33,602 nt of DNA from Hymenobacter lapidarius (GTDB lineage: Bacteria > Bacteroidota > Bacteroidia > Cytophagales > Hymenobacteraceae): contig NZ_MDZB01000107.1 in assembly GCF_001816145.1 (NCBI RefSeq), positions 1-33,602 of the forward strand, read 5' to 3'. The notes beneath the pieces are model-generated. The model worked only from the letters and a program-made list of their open reading frames with translations. It was not told the origin of the DNA and did not search any database. This document shows, one piece after another, positions 23,027-31,921 of the stretch; the stretch's first letter is position 1, and each line of letters starts with the position of its first letter. Position numbers and translations under genes: made by a program.

Positions 23027-25987
23027 ATGAAAGCTACGCTACTTTTTGTTGGGTTATTGCTGCTTCGCCTTTGGCAAACGGCTGCCGCCCAAACCCCCAT
23101 CGACACCACCGGGGGACGGTTCTACCGGCCCATTTTCCCGAACGTGACCGTGACCTCGGGCGTCGCCTACGGCTCGGCCGTCACGGCTTTTGGCGTCCCC
23201 CAAACGCTGCTCATGGACGTGTACCAGCCCACTGGCGACGTAGCGGCCGAGCGGCCCGTCATCATCTTCGCCCACCAGGGCGGCTTTTTCGTGGGCTCGC
23301 GCACCGATGCCTACATGGTGAAGGTGTGCACCCAGTTTGCCAAGCTGGGCTACGTCACGGCCAGCATCGACTACCGGCTGGGCTTCCCCGTCACGGGCTT
23401 CAACGCGCCCGCCGATACCCCGCAGGTGGCCCGGGCCGCCATTCGGGGCATGCAGGACATGCGCGCCGCAGTGCGCTTTTTTCGCCGGGACGCCGCCACG
23501 GCCAATGCCTACCGGGTAAGCCCGAGCCGCATCGTGGTGGGCGGGTCGTCGGCGGGCGGGTTCATGGCCCTGGAAGTGGGGTACCTGGATAAAGCCAGCG
23601 AGGTGCCGGAGTATGTTGGCCTGGCGGCCCTGGGCGGCATAGAGGGCGAAAGCGGCAACCCCGGCTTTTCCAGCGCCGTGCTGGCCGTGCTCAACCTGAG
23701 CGGCGCCACCGAGCGGCCCAGCCTCATCGAGCCCGGCGATGCGCCCCTCTACAGCCTGCACGGCACCGCTGATGCCACGGTGCCCTATCTGCAAGGCAAA
23801 GTGGGCTCGCTGCTGCCGCCCAAGTACGTGTTTGGCAGTGGCCGCCTGCACCCCTACGCCACCACGGTGGGGGTGCCCAATCTGTTGCGCACGCTGACCG
23901 GCGCGGGCCACGTGCCGTACGAAAGCACCAGCGCGGCGGGCCTGGAGGCGGCAGAAACGGCGTTTCGCGACATCCGCGACTTCCTGCGGCCGCTGCTGGT
24001 GCCGGTGACCGGGGCCGTGTTTCCCAGTCTGGTCATCAATACCCCCACCAGCATCGCTGGGGGTAATTATCAGGACATTACCATCAATAGCAGCGAAACC
24101 GTGCTCACGGGCAACATCACAGTATACGGCACGCTGGTGGTGCGCCGCCAGGTTGGCCAAGCCCCGGGCTCGCTGAAAACCAACTGCTTCGTGGTGGACG
24201 GCCCGGGCAACTTTGACCTGCAGCCCGGCGCCACGCTGCGGATATGCGACCCGGCCGGCATTGCGGCCAGCGGCGCCACCGGGGCCATTCGCAACGGCGG
24301 CAGCCGCAGCTTTAGCACCGATGCCGGCTATGCCTACGAAGGGGTGACCAACCAGGCGGCCGGCTCCGGCCTGCCCGCCCAGGTGCGCGAGCTGGAAGTG
24401 ACCGTGCCCGCCGCCAACTCGGTGGTGCTCCCCGGCGCCCTGAGCATCAGCCAGCGCCTGCTGCCCACCAGCGGGGTGCTCAACAACAGCAACGGCCCCC
24501 TGACCCTGCTTTCGGGCAAGGCCGGCACCGCCCTGGTGGCGCCCGGCCCCGCGACCCTGACGGCGCCCCTCACCGTGCAGCGCTACCTCGACCCCAGCGT
24601 GAACGCGGGCCTGGGCTACCGGCACCTGGCGGCGCCCCTGGACAATGCGACCACCGTAGACCTGGCCACCGCCACGTTCACGCCCGTGCTGAATCCCGCT
24701 TACAACACCAGCTCCCGGCCCGACCTGGTGCAGCCCTTTCCCACGGTGTTTGAATACGAGCAGCAGCGCGTGCTGACCTCGCCGGCCACCAGCTACTCCT
24801 TCTTTGATAAGGGCTGGGCCGTGCCCACGGGCGGCAGTGCCACCACCACGCCGCTGGTGCGCACCCGTGGCTACGCCGTGAACATGCCCGCCGACCAAAC
24901 CCTGCGCTTCACCGGCCCGCTCACCCGCAACAACGAAGCCATTGCCGTGACGCTCGCTGCTATCGCCACGCCCGAGGCCGGCTGGTTCCTGCTGGGCAAC
25001 CCCTTCGCCTCCGCCCTGAACTGGGACAATGTGCCGGTGCCCAACGGCATGAGCTCGGCCATGTACATCTTTGTGAGCACCAGCCAGTACGAAGGCCGGT
25101 ACCGGGCCTATGTGAACGGGGTAGGGCCGGCCGCCGCGGCTACCATTCCGCTGGGGCAGGGCTTCTTTGTTCGCTCCCTAGTGCCCGCGCCTGTCACCCT
25201 GACCTTCCCGGTGAGCGCCCGGATTACCGATTTTGCGGCGGCTAACACGGCAACCGTTCAGCGCGGCACAGCCGATGCCCGTCCCCGCCTCCGCCTTACG
25301 GTGACCGACGCGGCCCAACCCGCCACTTCCGACGAAACCTACCTCTACCTTGAAGCCGGCGCCACCGCGGGTGCCGACCTGCGCTTCGACGCCCACAAGA
25401 TGCCCAACCCCAGCGGCCTGAACCTGGCTTCGGTGGCCGAAGGTCAGGAGTTGGCCATCAACGGCCTGCCTGTTATCGGGGTGCCCGCGGTGGTTCCCCT
25501 GGCGCTAACCGTGCCCCGCGTGGGAACCTACGTGCTGGCCGCCGAGCAGCTGGCTAATTTCGCGGCCGGCACCAGCATTGTTTTGATTGATGCCGTGGCC
25601 GGCACGCGCACGCTACTGGCGGCCGGTACGCAGTACCGCTTTTCCCAGGCCAGCCTAACCGCGCCGGACCGCTTCACGCTGGAGCTGAGGTCGTCGGTCC
25701 TGGCCACGACCAGTGCGGCCCAGGTTCTGGCAGCGCAGCTGCAGGTGTACCCCAACCCGGCTTCGGGTAGCTTCACGGTGCTGTTGCCCCGGCTGGAAGG
25801 CCGCAACGGCCCGTTGTCGGCCCGGCTGACCAATGCGCTGGGCCAAACGGTGCGGACACAGCGACTTTCGGCCAACGGCCAGTCCGTTCAAGCCGAAATA
25901 GACGTGCGCGGCCTGACGCCCGGCGTGTACCAGCTGCACCTCACCGTGGGCGGCGTTCCGGTGGTGCGCCGCGTGGTGGTGCGGTAA
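23027..25987 (+). CDS. Secreted alpha/beta-hydrolase (esterase) with T9SS C-terminal signal
   Basis: The 986-residue protein starts with a signal peptide (MKATLLFVGLLLLRLWQTAAAQ). Residues about 25-330 form an alpha/beta-hydrolase. The oxyanion region is IIFAHQGGFFVGSR, the nucleophile elbow GGSSAGGF, the acid lies in YSLHGTADATVPY, and a His follows in GAGHVPYES. This is the layout of carboxylesterases and feruloyl- or polyhydroxyalkanoate-type esterases. Residues 330-900 are beta-rich repeats typical of Bacteroidota surface proteins, including AGWFLLGNPFASALNWDNV. The last 80 residues are a T9SS type A sorting domain (LQVYPNPASGSFTVLLPRLE and on, ending LTPGVYQLHLTVGGVPVVRR). It is therefore exported across the outer membrane and probably surface-bound. 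Substrate unknown. ATG 23027 is chosen for the signal peptide. Confidence 0.85.
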   Translation: MKATLLFVGLLLLRLWQTAAAQTPIDTTGGRFYRPIFPNVTVTSGVAYGSAVTAFGVPQTLLMDVYQPTGDVAAERPVIIFAHQGGFFVGSRTDAYMVKVCTQFAKLGYVTASIDYRLGFPVTGFNAPADTPQVARAAIRGMQDMRAAVRFFRRDAATANAYRVSPSRIVVGGSSAGGFMALEVGYLDKASEVPEYVGLAALGGIEGESGNPGFSSAVLAVLNLSGATERPSLIEPGDAPLYSLHGTADATVPYLQGKVGSLLPPKYVFGSGRLHPYATTVGVPNLLRTLTGAGHVPYESTSAAGLEAAETAFRDIRDFLRPLLVPVTGAVFPSLVINTPTSIAGGNYQDITINSSETVLTGNITVYGTLVVRRQVGQAPGSLKTNCFVVDGPGNFDLQPGATLRICDPAGIAASGATGAIRNGGSRSFSTDAGYAYEGVTNQAAGSGLPAQVRELEVTVPAANSVVLPGALSISQRLLPTSGVLNNSNGPLTLLSGKAGTALVAPGPATLTAPLTVQRYLDPSVNAGLGYRHLAAPLDNATTVDLATATFTPVLNPAYNTSSRPDLVQPFPTVFEYEQQRVLTSPATSYSFFDKGWAVPTGGSATTTPLVRTRGYAVNMPADQTLRFTGPLTRNNEAIAVTLAAIATPEAGWFLLGNPFASALNWDNVPVPNGMSSAMYIFVSTSQYEGRYRAYVNGVGPAAAATIPLGQGFFVRSLVPAPVTLTFPVSARITDFAAANTATVQRGTADARPRLRLTVTDAAQPATSDETYLYLEAGATAGADLRFDAHKMPNPSGLNLASVAEGQELAINGLPVIGVPAVVPLALTVPRVGTYVLAAEQLANFAAGTSIVLIDAVAGTRTLLAAGTQYRFSQASLTAPDRFTLELRSSVLATTSAAQVLAAQLQVYPNPASGSFTVLLPRLEGRNGPLSARLTNALGQTVRTQRLSANGQSVQAEIDVRGLTPGVYQLHLTVGGVPVVRRVVVR

Positions 25988-26047
25988 GATGCCGGCGTGC
26001 CGCCCGGCCGAACAGCTGTAAGGCCGGTATCGCCAGCAAACCGATAA

Positions 26048-26089
26048 AGAAGCAGGGCCGCTGTTCGTAAGAACGGCGGCCCTGCTTCT
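26048..26089. terminator. Strong bidirectional terminator with GTAA tetraloop
   Basis: The stem at 26048-26066 pairs with 26071-26089 over 19 bases, with one G-U wobble, around the loop GTAA (a GNRA tetraloop). It stands between the convergent ends of the esterase gene (plus) and the homoserine dehydrogenase gene (minus) and would serve both. The flanks are A/T-rich. Confidence 0.8.
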
Positions 26090-26105
26090 ATTAAATCCTT
26101 CATTT

Positions 26106-27368
26106 CTAAGCCAGTACATATGCTGCCTCGGCTTCAACCGGGACTTGTGGGATGGGCCGGACCTCGTCGAGCCGGGCCACAAAGACTCCGGCCTCGCGCA
26201 GGGCAGCCCGGCACCGCCACAGGGCTTCGAGGCCAACGGTGCCGGTGGCCTGTGTGCCGCTGGTGTTGGGGTTTTCACGCTGCGCGGATGGCGCGAGCCA
26301 GCCCAGGGCTTTGCGCAGACCCGCGGCCGACTCGTGCCGCACGTAAATATCCACTTCCAGCCCCTCCAGAAGCTGGGTTTCGGCGCGAGCTGACTGCTGC
26401 TTGGCGTAGCCGTAGCGGAAGCCGCGCTGTAGCGCCAGCACGTCGGCCAGCACGGCGGAACCCGTGGGAAGGCCGCCGGCCCCGCGCCCCCGCAAAAACT
26501 GCGTGCCCGCATACTCAGCCTCAATCACAACGCCGTTAAATTCGTGCTCCACGGCGTAGAGCGGCGACTCGGGGCCCACAAATTGCGGGCATACCAACGC
26601 CGTCACGCGGCCATTGGGCAGCCGGTACAGGCCAGCCACCAGCTTTATTTTCTGGCCCTGAGTGGCTGCGAATGCAATATCGGCCGCGCTGATGCGCGCA
26701 ATGCCTAGGTTCAGTACGTCGGTGGGGTTGAGGAATACGCCGTAGGCGTGGGCCGCCAGAATCACGGCTTTGGAGCGAGGGTCCAAGCCCTCCATGTCCA
26801 GCGTAGGGTCGGTTTCGGCAAAACCCAGGGCCTGCGCTTCGGCCAGAGCGGAGGCGTAGCCGGAGCCCGCCTCGCTCATGCGCGTCAGCACGTAGTTCGA
26901 CGAGCCGTTGAAAATGCCGCTCACCGAACGCAGTGGCTCGTGGCTGAAGTAGCTGTCGAGGGTGCGGATGATGGGAATACTGCCGCACACCGCCGCTTCG
27001 TAGAGCAGCGTGCCGCTGAATTGCCGCTGCAACGCCACCAATTCGGCCAGATGGCGGGCTACCATGGCCTTGTTGGCGGATACCACCCGCCGGCCCTGGC
27101 GCAGCGCGCTGCTCACCAGCCGGAAGGCCTCGTCGGCGTCGTCAATTACCTCCACCAGCACGTCCAGCTCCGGGTCGGCCAGCAACTCATCGGCGTGAAA
27201 GCTGAACCGTTCGGCGGGTAGCGAGCGGGGTTTGGTGGAGTTCTTCACGGCAATGCGCGTCACGGCCAGACCCAGGCCGGGCTGCCGCTGCAGGATGTCG
27301 TAAAACCCTTGTCCCACACAGCCAAAACCTATCATGCCGATGCGCAGGAGTGGTTTCTCAGGGTTCAT
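26106..27368 (-). CDS. hom: Homoserine dehydrogenase
   Basis: The 420-residue enzyme reduces aspartate semialdehyde to homoserine with NAD(P)H, the branch point to methionine and threonine. The Rossmann start is RIGMIGFGCVGQGFYDIL. VSANKAMVARHLAEL and LLYEAAVCGSIPIIRTLD are family signatures, followed by SGIFNGSSNYVLTRM and FAETDPTLDMEGLDPRSKAV with the catalytic Asp and Lys residues. The C-terminal 90 residues look ACT-like (EVDIYVRHESAAGLRKALGW), which could give feedback control. It lies downstream of metY and metX on the same strand, 228 bases after metX, so it is part of the methionine unit, although the tandem repeat before it may carry its own control. Start is ATG 27368; an upstream non-ATG start is less likely. 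Confidence 0.93.
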   Translation of the reverse strand: MNPEKPLLRIGMIGFGCVGQGFYDILQRQPGLGLAVTRIAVKNSTKPRSLPAERFSFHADELLADPELDVLVEVIDDADEAFRLVSSALRQGRRVVSANKAMVARHLAELVALQRQFSGTLLYEAAVCGSIPIIRTLDSYFSHEPLRSVSGIFNGSSNYVLTRMSEAGSGYASALAEAQALGFAETDPTLDMEGLDPRSKAVILAAHAYGVFLNPTDVLNLGIARISAADIAFAATQGQKIKLVAGLYRLPNGRVTALVCPQFVGPESPLYAVEHEFNGVVIEAEYAGTQFLRGRGAGGLPTGSAVLADVLALQRGFRYGYAKQQSARAETQLLEGLEVDIYVRHESAAGLRKALGWLAPSAQRENPNTSGTQATGTVGLEALWRCRAALREAGVFVARLDEVRPIPQVPVEAEAAYVLA

Positions 27369-27424
27369 AAGAAAGGTGCTGATGTTAACAGGAATGGAGA
27401 AAGGGTAGCAACCCACTTAAGGCC

Positions 27425-27504
27425 GGTTGTACTACCAGAATGCGCTTTGTGCTGAAAAAAATCAGGTTGTACTACCGGGGCTGTCTTTGTGCTAAAAGAA
27501 TGGC
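27425..27504. repeat. Two tandem 40-bp repeats upstream of hom
   Basis: Two units of exactly 40 bases start at 27425 and 27465. Both begin with GGTTGTACTACC (12 of 12 identical) and share TTTGTGCT at the same offset; the rest diverges. GGTTGTACTACC is a near-palindrome centred on GTAC. On the plus strand the TTG and TTTG of each unit are 16 bases apart, loosely like a promoter. They lie in the 228-base gap between metX and hom, about 60 bases upstream of the hom start. The pattern suggests paired operator sites; the binding protein is unknown. Confidence 0.6.
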
Positions 27505-27596
27505 TCTGCTGCGTTTAAAGGGCGTTTTTTTGAATAATAAGCAATCTGCTTTCACTCAAAAAAGCACTCCCTCGCGCTACTCTTCTCCAAAGTGCC

Positions 27597-28622
27597 CTAA
27601 TGCGCGAACGTGGGCGCGTAAAACAGCTCCAGAAAGTGCGTGATGGCCGCTGTTTCCAGCAAAAAGCCGTCGTGGCCGTAGCGCGAGTCCAGCTCGGCGT
27701 ACATGGCGCCTTTGATGTGGCTGGCCAGCTCCCGCTGCTCGCTCACGGGGAATAGCACATCGGACGTAATGCCCAGCACCAGCGTGCGGGCGCCAATGCG
27801 GGCCAACGCGGCGGGCACACTGCCCCGGTGGCGGCCCAGGTGGTGGCTGTCCATGGCCCGGCTCAGGGCCACGTAGCTGTAGGCGTCGAAGCGGGCCACC
27901 AGCTTATTGCCCTGGTAGCGCTGGTAGGCGCTGGCGCGGTGCTCCAGTGGCAGCTCATGGTCGGGGTCGGTTTGGGTTTCGGCGTAGGCGGAGTAGCTGC
28001 GGTAGCTGAGCAGGGCCATGGCGCGGGCCGCGCGCAGGCCGTCGTCGCCCCCGCCGGGCCGGCCGGCCGCGTACGTGGGGTCGGCCTCAATGGCCAGCCG
28101 CTGGGCTTCGTTGAAGGCAATGCCCCAGGCCGAATGCCGGGCATTGGTGGCAACCACCACCAGATGGTCGAACAAAGCCGGGCGCTGTACGGCCCATTCC
28201 AGCGCCTGCTGCCCGCCCAACGAGCCGCCAATGAGCGTGTTGATGTCCGTCAGCTCCAGCTCCTGGCGCAGGGCCTCGTGTGCGGCCACCAAATCGCGGA
28301 TGGTCAGACGGGGGAAATGCTGGTAGCGCGGCTGCCCCGTGGCCGGGTCGGCATCGAGCGGGCCGGTGCTCCCGTAGCAGGAGCCCAGCACGTTGGCACA
28401 CACAATAAACCACTCGGCCGGGTCAAAATAGCAGCCGGGCCCCACCAGGCCCGGCCACCAGTCCAGCACGTCGGCATTGGCTGTGAGGGCGTGGCACACC
28501 CACACCACGTTGTCGCGGTTTTCGTTGAGCTGTCCCCAGGTTTGGTAAGCTACGCGGGCACCGGCCAAGGTTCCGCCGCTTTCCAGTTCGAGGTCGGGGA
28601 GATGAAAGAATTGGTTCTTCAT
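27597..28622 (-). CDS. metX: Homoserine O-acetyltransferase
   Basis: The 341-residue alpha/beta-hydrolase-fold enzyme transfers an acetyl group from acetyl-CoA to homoserine, activating it for sulfhydrylation. Visible motifs are VWVCHALTANADVLDWWPGL, GSCYGSTGPLDADPATGQPR (a MetX hallmark), the nucleophile elbow LIGGSLGGQQALEWA, the acid in GITSDVLFPVSEQ, and the His in DSRYGHDGFLLE. The choice of acetyl over succinyl donor is by family, not proven by residues. It follows metY on the minus strand after a spacer of 120 bases that contains a large palindrome, and precedes hom. The SAM riboswitch upstream of metY probably controls it too. Start is ATG 28622. Confidence 0.93.
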   Translation of the reverse strand: MKNQFFHLPDLELESGGTLAGARVAYQTWGQLNENRDNVVWVCHALTANADVLDWWPGLVGPGCYFDPAEWFIVCANVLGSCYGSTGPLDADPATGQPRYQHFPRLTIRDLVAAHEALRQELELTDINTLIGGSLGGQQALEWAVQRPALFDHLVVVATNARHSAWGIAFNEAQRLAIEADPTYAAGRPGGGDDGLRAARAMALLSYRSYSAYAETQTDPDHELPLEHRASAYQRYQGNKLVARFDAYSYVALSRAMDSHHLGRHRGSVPAALARIGARTLVLGITSDVLFPVSEQRELASHIKGAMYAELDSRYGHDGFLLETAAITHFLELFYAPTFAH

Positions 28623-28637
28623 CGTTGTTCTTTTATT

Positions 28638-28736
28638 TTTAGCCCGCAGAAGCCGCAGAAGCCGCAGAAGCTTGCGCAGAAGCCGCAGAACGTTCAGCGT
28701 CCTCTGCGCAAGCTTCTGCGACTTCTGCGGGCTAAA
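28638..28736. repeat. Large palindrome of GCAGAAG words between metY and metX
   Basis: The left arm, 28638-28680, contains the 9-base unit GCCGCAGAA in tandem plus CTTGCGCAGA. The right arm, 28703-28736, is its inverted copy (TCTGCGCAAGCTTCTGCG and on to GGGCTAAA). The stem can exceed 30 bases with one 9-base unit looped out. It fills the space between the metY stop (28743) and the metX start (28622). In the mRNA it could act as a stabiliser or partial terminator. The word-based structure resembles the other intergenic repeats in the window. Confidence 0.75.
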
Positions 28737-28742
28737 TTTTAC

Positions 28743-30479
<1,737 letters not shown>

Positions 30480-30519
30480 GCGGGGAGGTTTTCCATAGCA
30501 CTCGATTCATATTCCCCGC
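30480..30519 (-). terminator. Possible expression-platform terminator after the SAM riboswitch
   Basis: On the minus strand a stem of 7 bases (30519-30513 with 30486-30480, GCGGGGA with TCCCCGC) closes a 26-base loop. A T6 run follows 6 bases further on (complement of 30473-30468). It begins about 20 bases after the riboswitch core, where an expression platform is expected. The stem is short and the loop large, so this is tentative. Confidence 0.35.
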
Positions 30520-30540
30520 CCCGGATTGCGCCGGTGGTGG

Positions 30541-30650
30541 GTAGGAATTGGCACCTTTCGCGCGGTCGAAGGTTGCCAGCGGGTCAGGGAGCCTAGTCTC
30601 TCGCCGCTTCTGTATAAAACTTGAAACTGCCCCGCCGCGAGCGGGGGAGT
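30541..30650 (-). ncRNA. S-box type SAM riboswitch (SAM-I or SAM-I/IV variant)
   Basis: Read on the minus strand, 30600-30541 contains the S-box core in order: GAGACTAGGCTCCCTGACC, then CGCTGGCAACC, a variable stem, then AAAGGTGCCAATTCC. The GGCAACC and GGTGCCAATTCC blocks are the most conserved parts of the aptamer and line the SAM pocket. A GC-rich hairpin (CCCCCGCTCGCGGCGGGG) precedes the core. The downstream gene is metY, a classic target: high SAM should turn off metY, metX and perhaps hom. The exact outer boundaries and the sub-class need a covariance model. Confidence 0.88.
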
Positions 30651-30664
30651 ACCTCTTGGTGAGG

Positions 30665-30696
30665 CAAATGTAAGCGCAAATTTTTTTAGCAGGCAA
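30665..30696 (-). promoter_or_regulatory. Promoter of the riboswitch-metY unit
   Basis: On the minus strand, TTG at 30696-30694 is followed after 21 bases by TACATTTG at 30672-30665. This is a good match to the Bacteroidota promoter. The start point would fall near 30658, just before the riboswitch, leaving a leader of about 530 bases before metY. Confidence 0.7.
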
Positions 30697-30742
30697 GCAA
30701 AGCCGTCAAGATAAATTTGCTGAATTGGTTATAGCAGTTAAA

Positions 30743-30845
30743 AAAGAACGTCATGCTGAGCTTGTCGAAGCATCTCTACTGCAGCACTAAATCAGATTAG
30801 TTACGCGGTAGAGATGCTTCGGCTACGCTCAGCATGACGTTCTTT
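30743..30845. repeat. AACGTCATGC palindromic element (long copy)
   Basis: The left arm 30743-30782 (AAAGAACGTCATGCTGAGC, then CGAAGCATCTCTACTGC) is the near-complement of the right arm 30805-30845, with a short mismatch region in the middle of the arms and a 22-base loop. It lies between the metY promoter and the terminator of the LysM gene. The shorter element at 33176-33221 shares the outer AAAGAACGTCATGC. It looks like a dispersed MITE- or REP-like palindrome. It has no coding capacity. Confidence 0.8.
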
Positions 30846-30876
30846 ATTTCTTATATCAAAACCCCGTTGAACACAA

Positions 30877-30905
30877 AAAAGCCACCCTGAAACAGAGTGG
30901 CTTTT
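30877..30905. terminator. Terminator of the LysM gene
   Basis: AAAAGCCAC (30877-30885) pairs with GTGGCTTTT (30897-30905) around an 11-base loop. Read on the minus strand it ends in a T-run directly after the stem, as expected for the LysM gene ending at 30932. It could work in both directions. Confidence 0.75.
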
Positions 30906-30931
30906 CTCACCTTTTTTCTGCAAAAAAGTAC

Positions 30932-31213
30932 CTAGAGACTAGGTATGGTCAACACCTGGCCCACTTCAATGTGGTCAGGGTTGCTGCCGATGATGGCCTT
31001 GTTGGCCTCGTATATCTGGTGCCATTTGGCGGCGTCGCCGTACTGTTTTTTGGCAATTTTCGAGAGAGAGTCGCCGCTCACTACGGTGTACGTTTCTCCG
31101 GTAGCAGCTGGATTGCTGTTGCCAAAAAAATCAGTGCCACCAGCAGCTGGCTTGGCCGCGGGCTCTACTGGCTTTTGCTCGCCTTTGTCGCTGAGAAAAT
31201 CAAGAAGTCCCAT
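30932..31213 (-). CDS. Small LysM-domain protein (Kbp/YgaU-like LysM)
   Basis: The 93-residue protein has a short N-terminal segment (MGLLDFLSDKGEQK), a Pro/Ala linker, and a single C-terminal LysM domain: YTVVSGDSLSKIAKKQYGDA, then KWHQIYEANKAIIGSNPDHI, ending VGQVLTIPSL. The form with an Asn-Lys pair after EA and a closing VGQVLTIP is that of the LysM domain in the E. coli potassium-binding protein Kbp (YgaU). The BON domain found there is missing. There is no signal peptide, so it may be cytosolic, and a peptidoglycan role is not implied. Start is ATG 31213. Confidence 0.85.
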   Translation of the reverse strand: MGLLDFLSDKGEQKPVEPAAKPAAGGTDFFGNSNPAATGETYTVVSGDSLSKIAKKQYGDAAKWHQIYEANKAIIGSNPDHIEVGQVLTIPSL

Positions 31214-31396
31214 GAGTTGGTTCAATTAAATGAAAAAAAAGTAGGCAGCCAGCCTGCGTTCAGGTTAGCTGGGCACATATACGGGCAAGTGTATGGGGGG
31301 TTTCGTGTTAAACTCTTTTCCGTCTGAGCCGTAAGCCGACGAGCCCGCGCTGCCGGGCCCATCTAATTATCACTCTTTCACCAAAACCTTGTCCCA

Positions 31397-31816
31397 ATGA
31401 AAACCCAGTCCCTTTTTTCGCTCCGCTACGTTGCCAGTCTTCTGCTTCTGCTCACGCTTTTCGCTACTGCCTGCGGTAGCGACAAAGGCAAGGTAGAAGG
31501 CGTGAATATGCTGTATGGTACTGACAGCAAGGTATGGAAAACTGCTAAAGAAACCGATGCCACCGGCGACAAAGTGAAGCAAAGCAGCGCTCAGAAAAAT
31601 GAGGAGTTGCGCATTTTTGCCAACGGTACCTACAACATGACCGGTGCCAACGGCGCGGTCTCCGGGAAGTACACGTTTGACCAGGCCGGCAAATCCATCA
31701 CCATGACGCCCGACGGCTCGGCCACGAGCAACACCTTCGCCGTGGAAACCCTCACCGACGACAAGCTCACGCTGAAGTCGGCAGCTGGCGCCGCCCTCAT
31801 GCTGGAAGCCGAGTAA
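31397..31816 (+). CDS. Small lipoprotein, lipocalin-like, function unknown
   Basis: The 139-residue protein has a clear lipoprotein signal (RYVASLLLLLTLFATACGSD), with Cys27 as the likely lipid site. The mature part is beta-rich: VWKTAKETDATGDKVKQSS, then ELRIFANGTYNMTGANGAV, SGKYTFDQAGKSITMTPDG and DDKLTLKSAAGAALMLEAE. This is the strand pattern of small lipocalin-like or DUF-type Bacteroidota lipoproteins that begin with a W near the N-terminus and have a G-x-Y strand. No binding site can be read. It is a single gene closed by a strong terminator at 31837. Start is ATG 31397. Confidence 0.75.
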   Translation: MKTQSLFSLRYVASLLLLLTLFATACGSDKGKVEGVNMLYGTDSKVWKTAKETDATGDKVKQSSAQKNEELRIFANGTYNMTGANGAVSGKYTFDQAGKSITMTPDGSATSNTFAVETLTDDKLTLKSAAGAALMLEAE

Positions 31817-31836
31817 GTAAGCTTCTATACAAGTAG

Positions 31837-31869
31837 AAAAGCCCTGAACCGTTGCGGTTCAGGGCTTTT
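31837..31869. terminator. Strong bidirectional terminator
   Basis: A perfect 15-base stem, AAAAGCCCTGAACCG (31837-31851) with its complement at 31855-31869, closes a TTG loop and runs into further Ts. It ends the lipoprotein gene and also lies beyond the end of the converging flippase gene (31922). Confidence 0.85.
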
Positions 31870-31921
31870 TTTGTGGTCAGGCAACAGGCGCCGTGAGTTC
31901 CGTGCTGGCGCCTTCTGGCCG

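Noticed and set aside
27425..27504. A CRISPR array
   Set aside because: Only two units, no constant full-length repeat with unique spacers, and no cas genes in the window.
27440..27643. A small plus-strand gene between hom and metX
   Set aside because: It starts inside the tandem repeat, has no recognisable motif and overlaps the end of metX.
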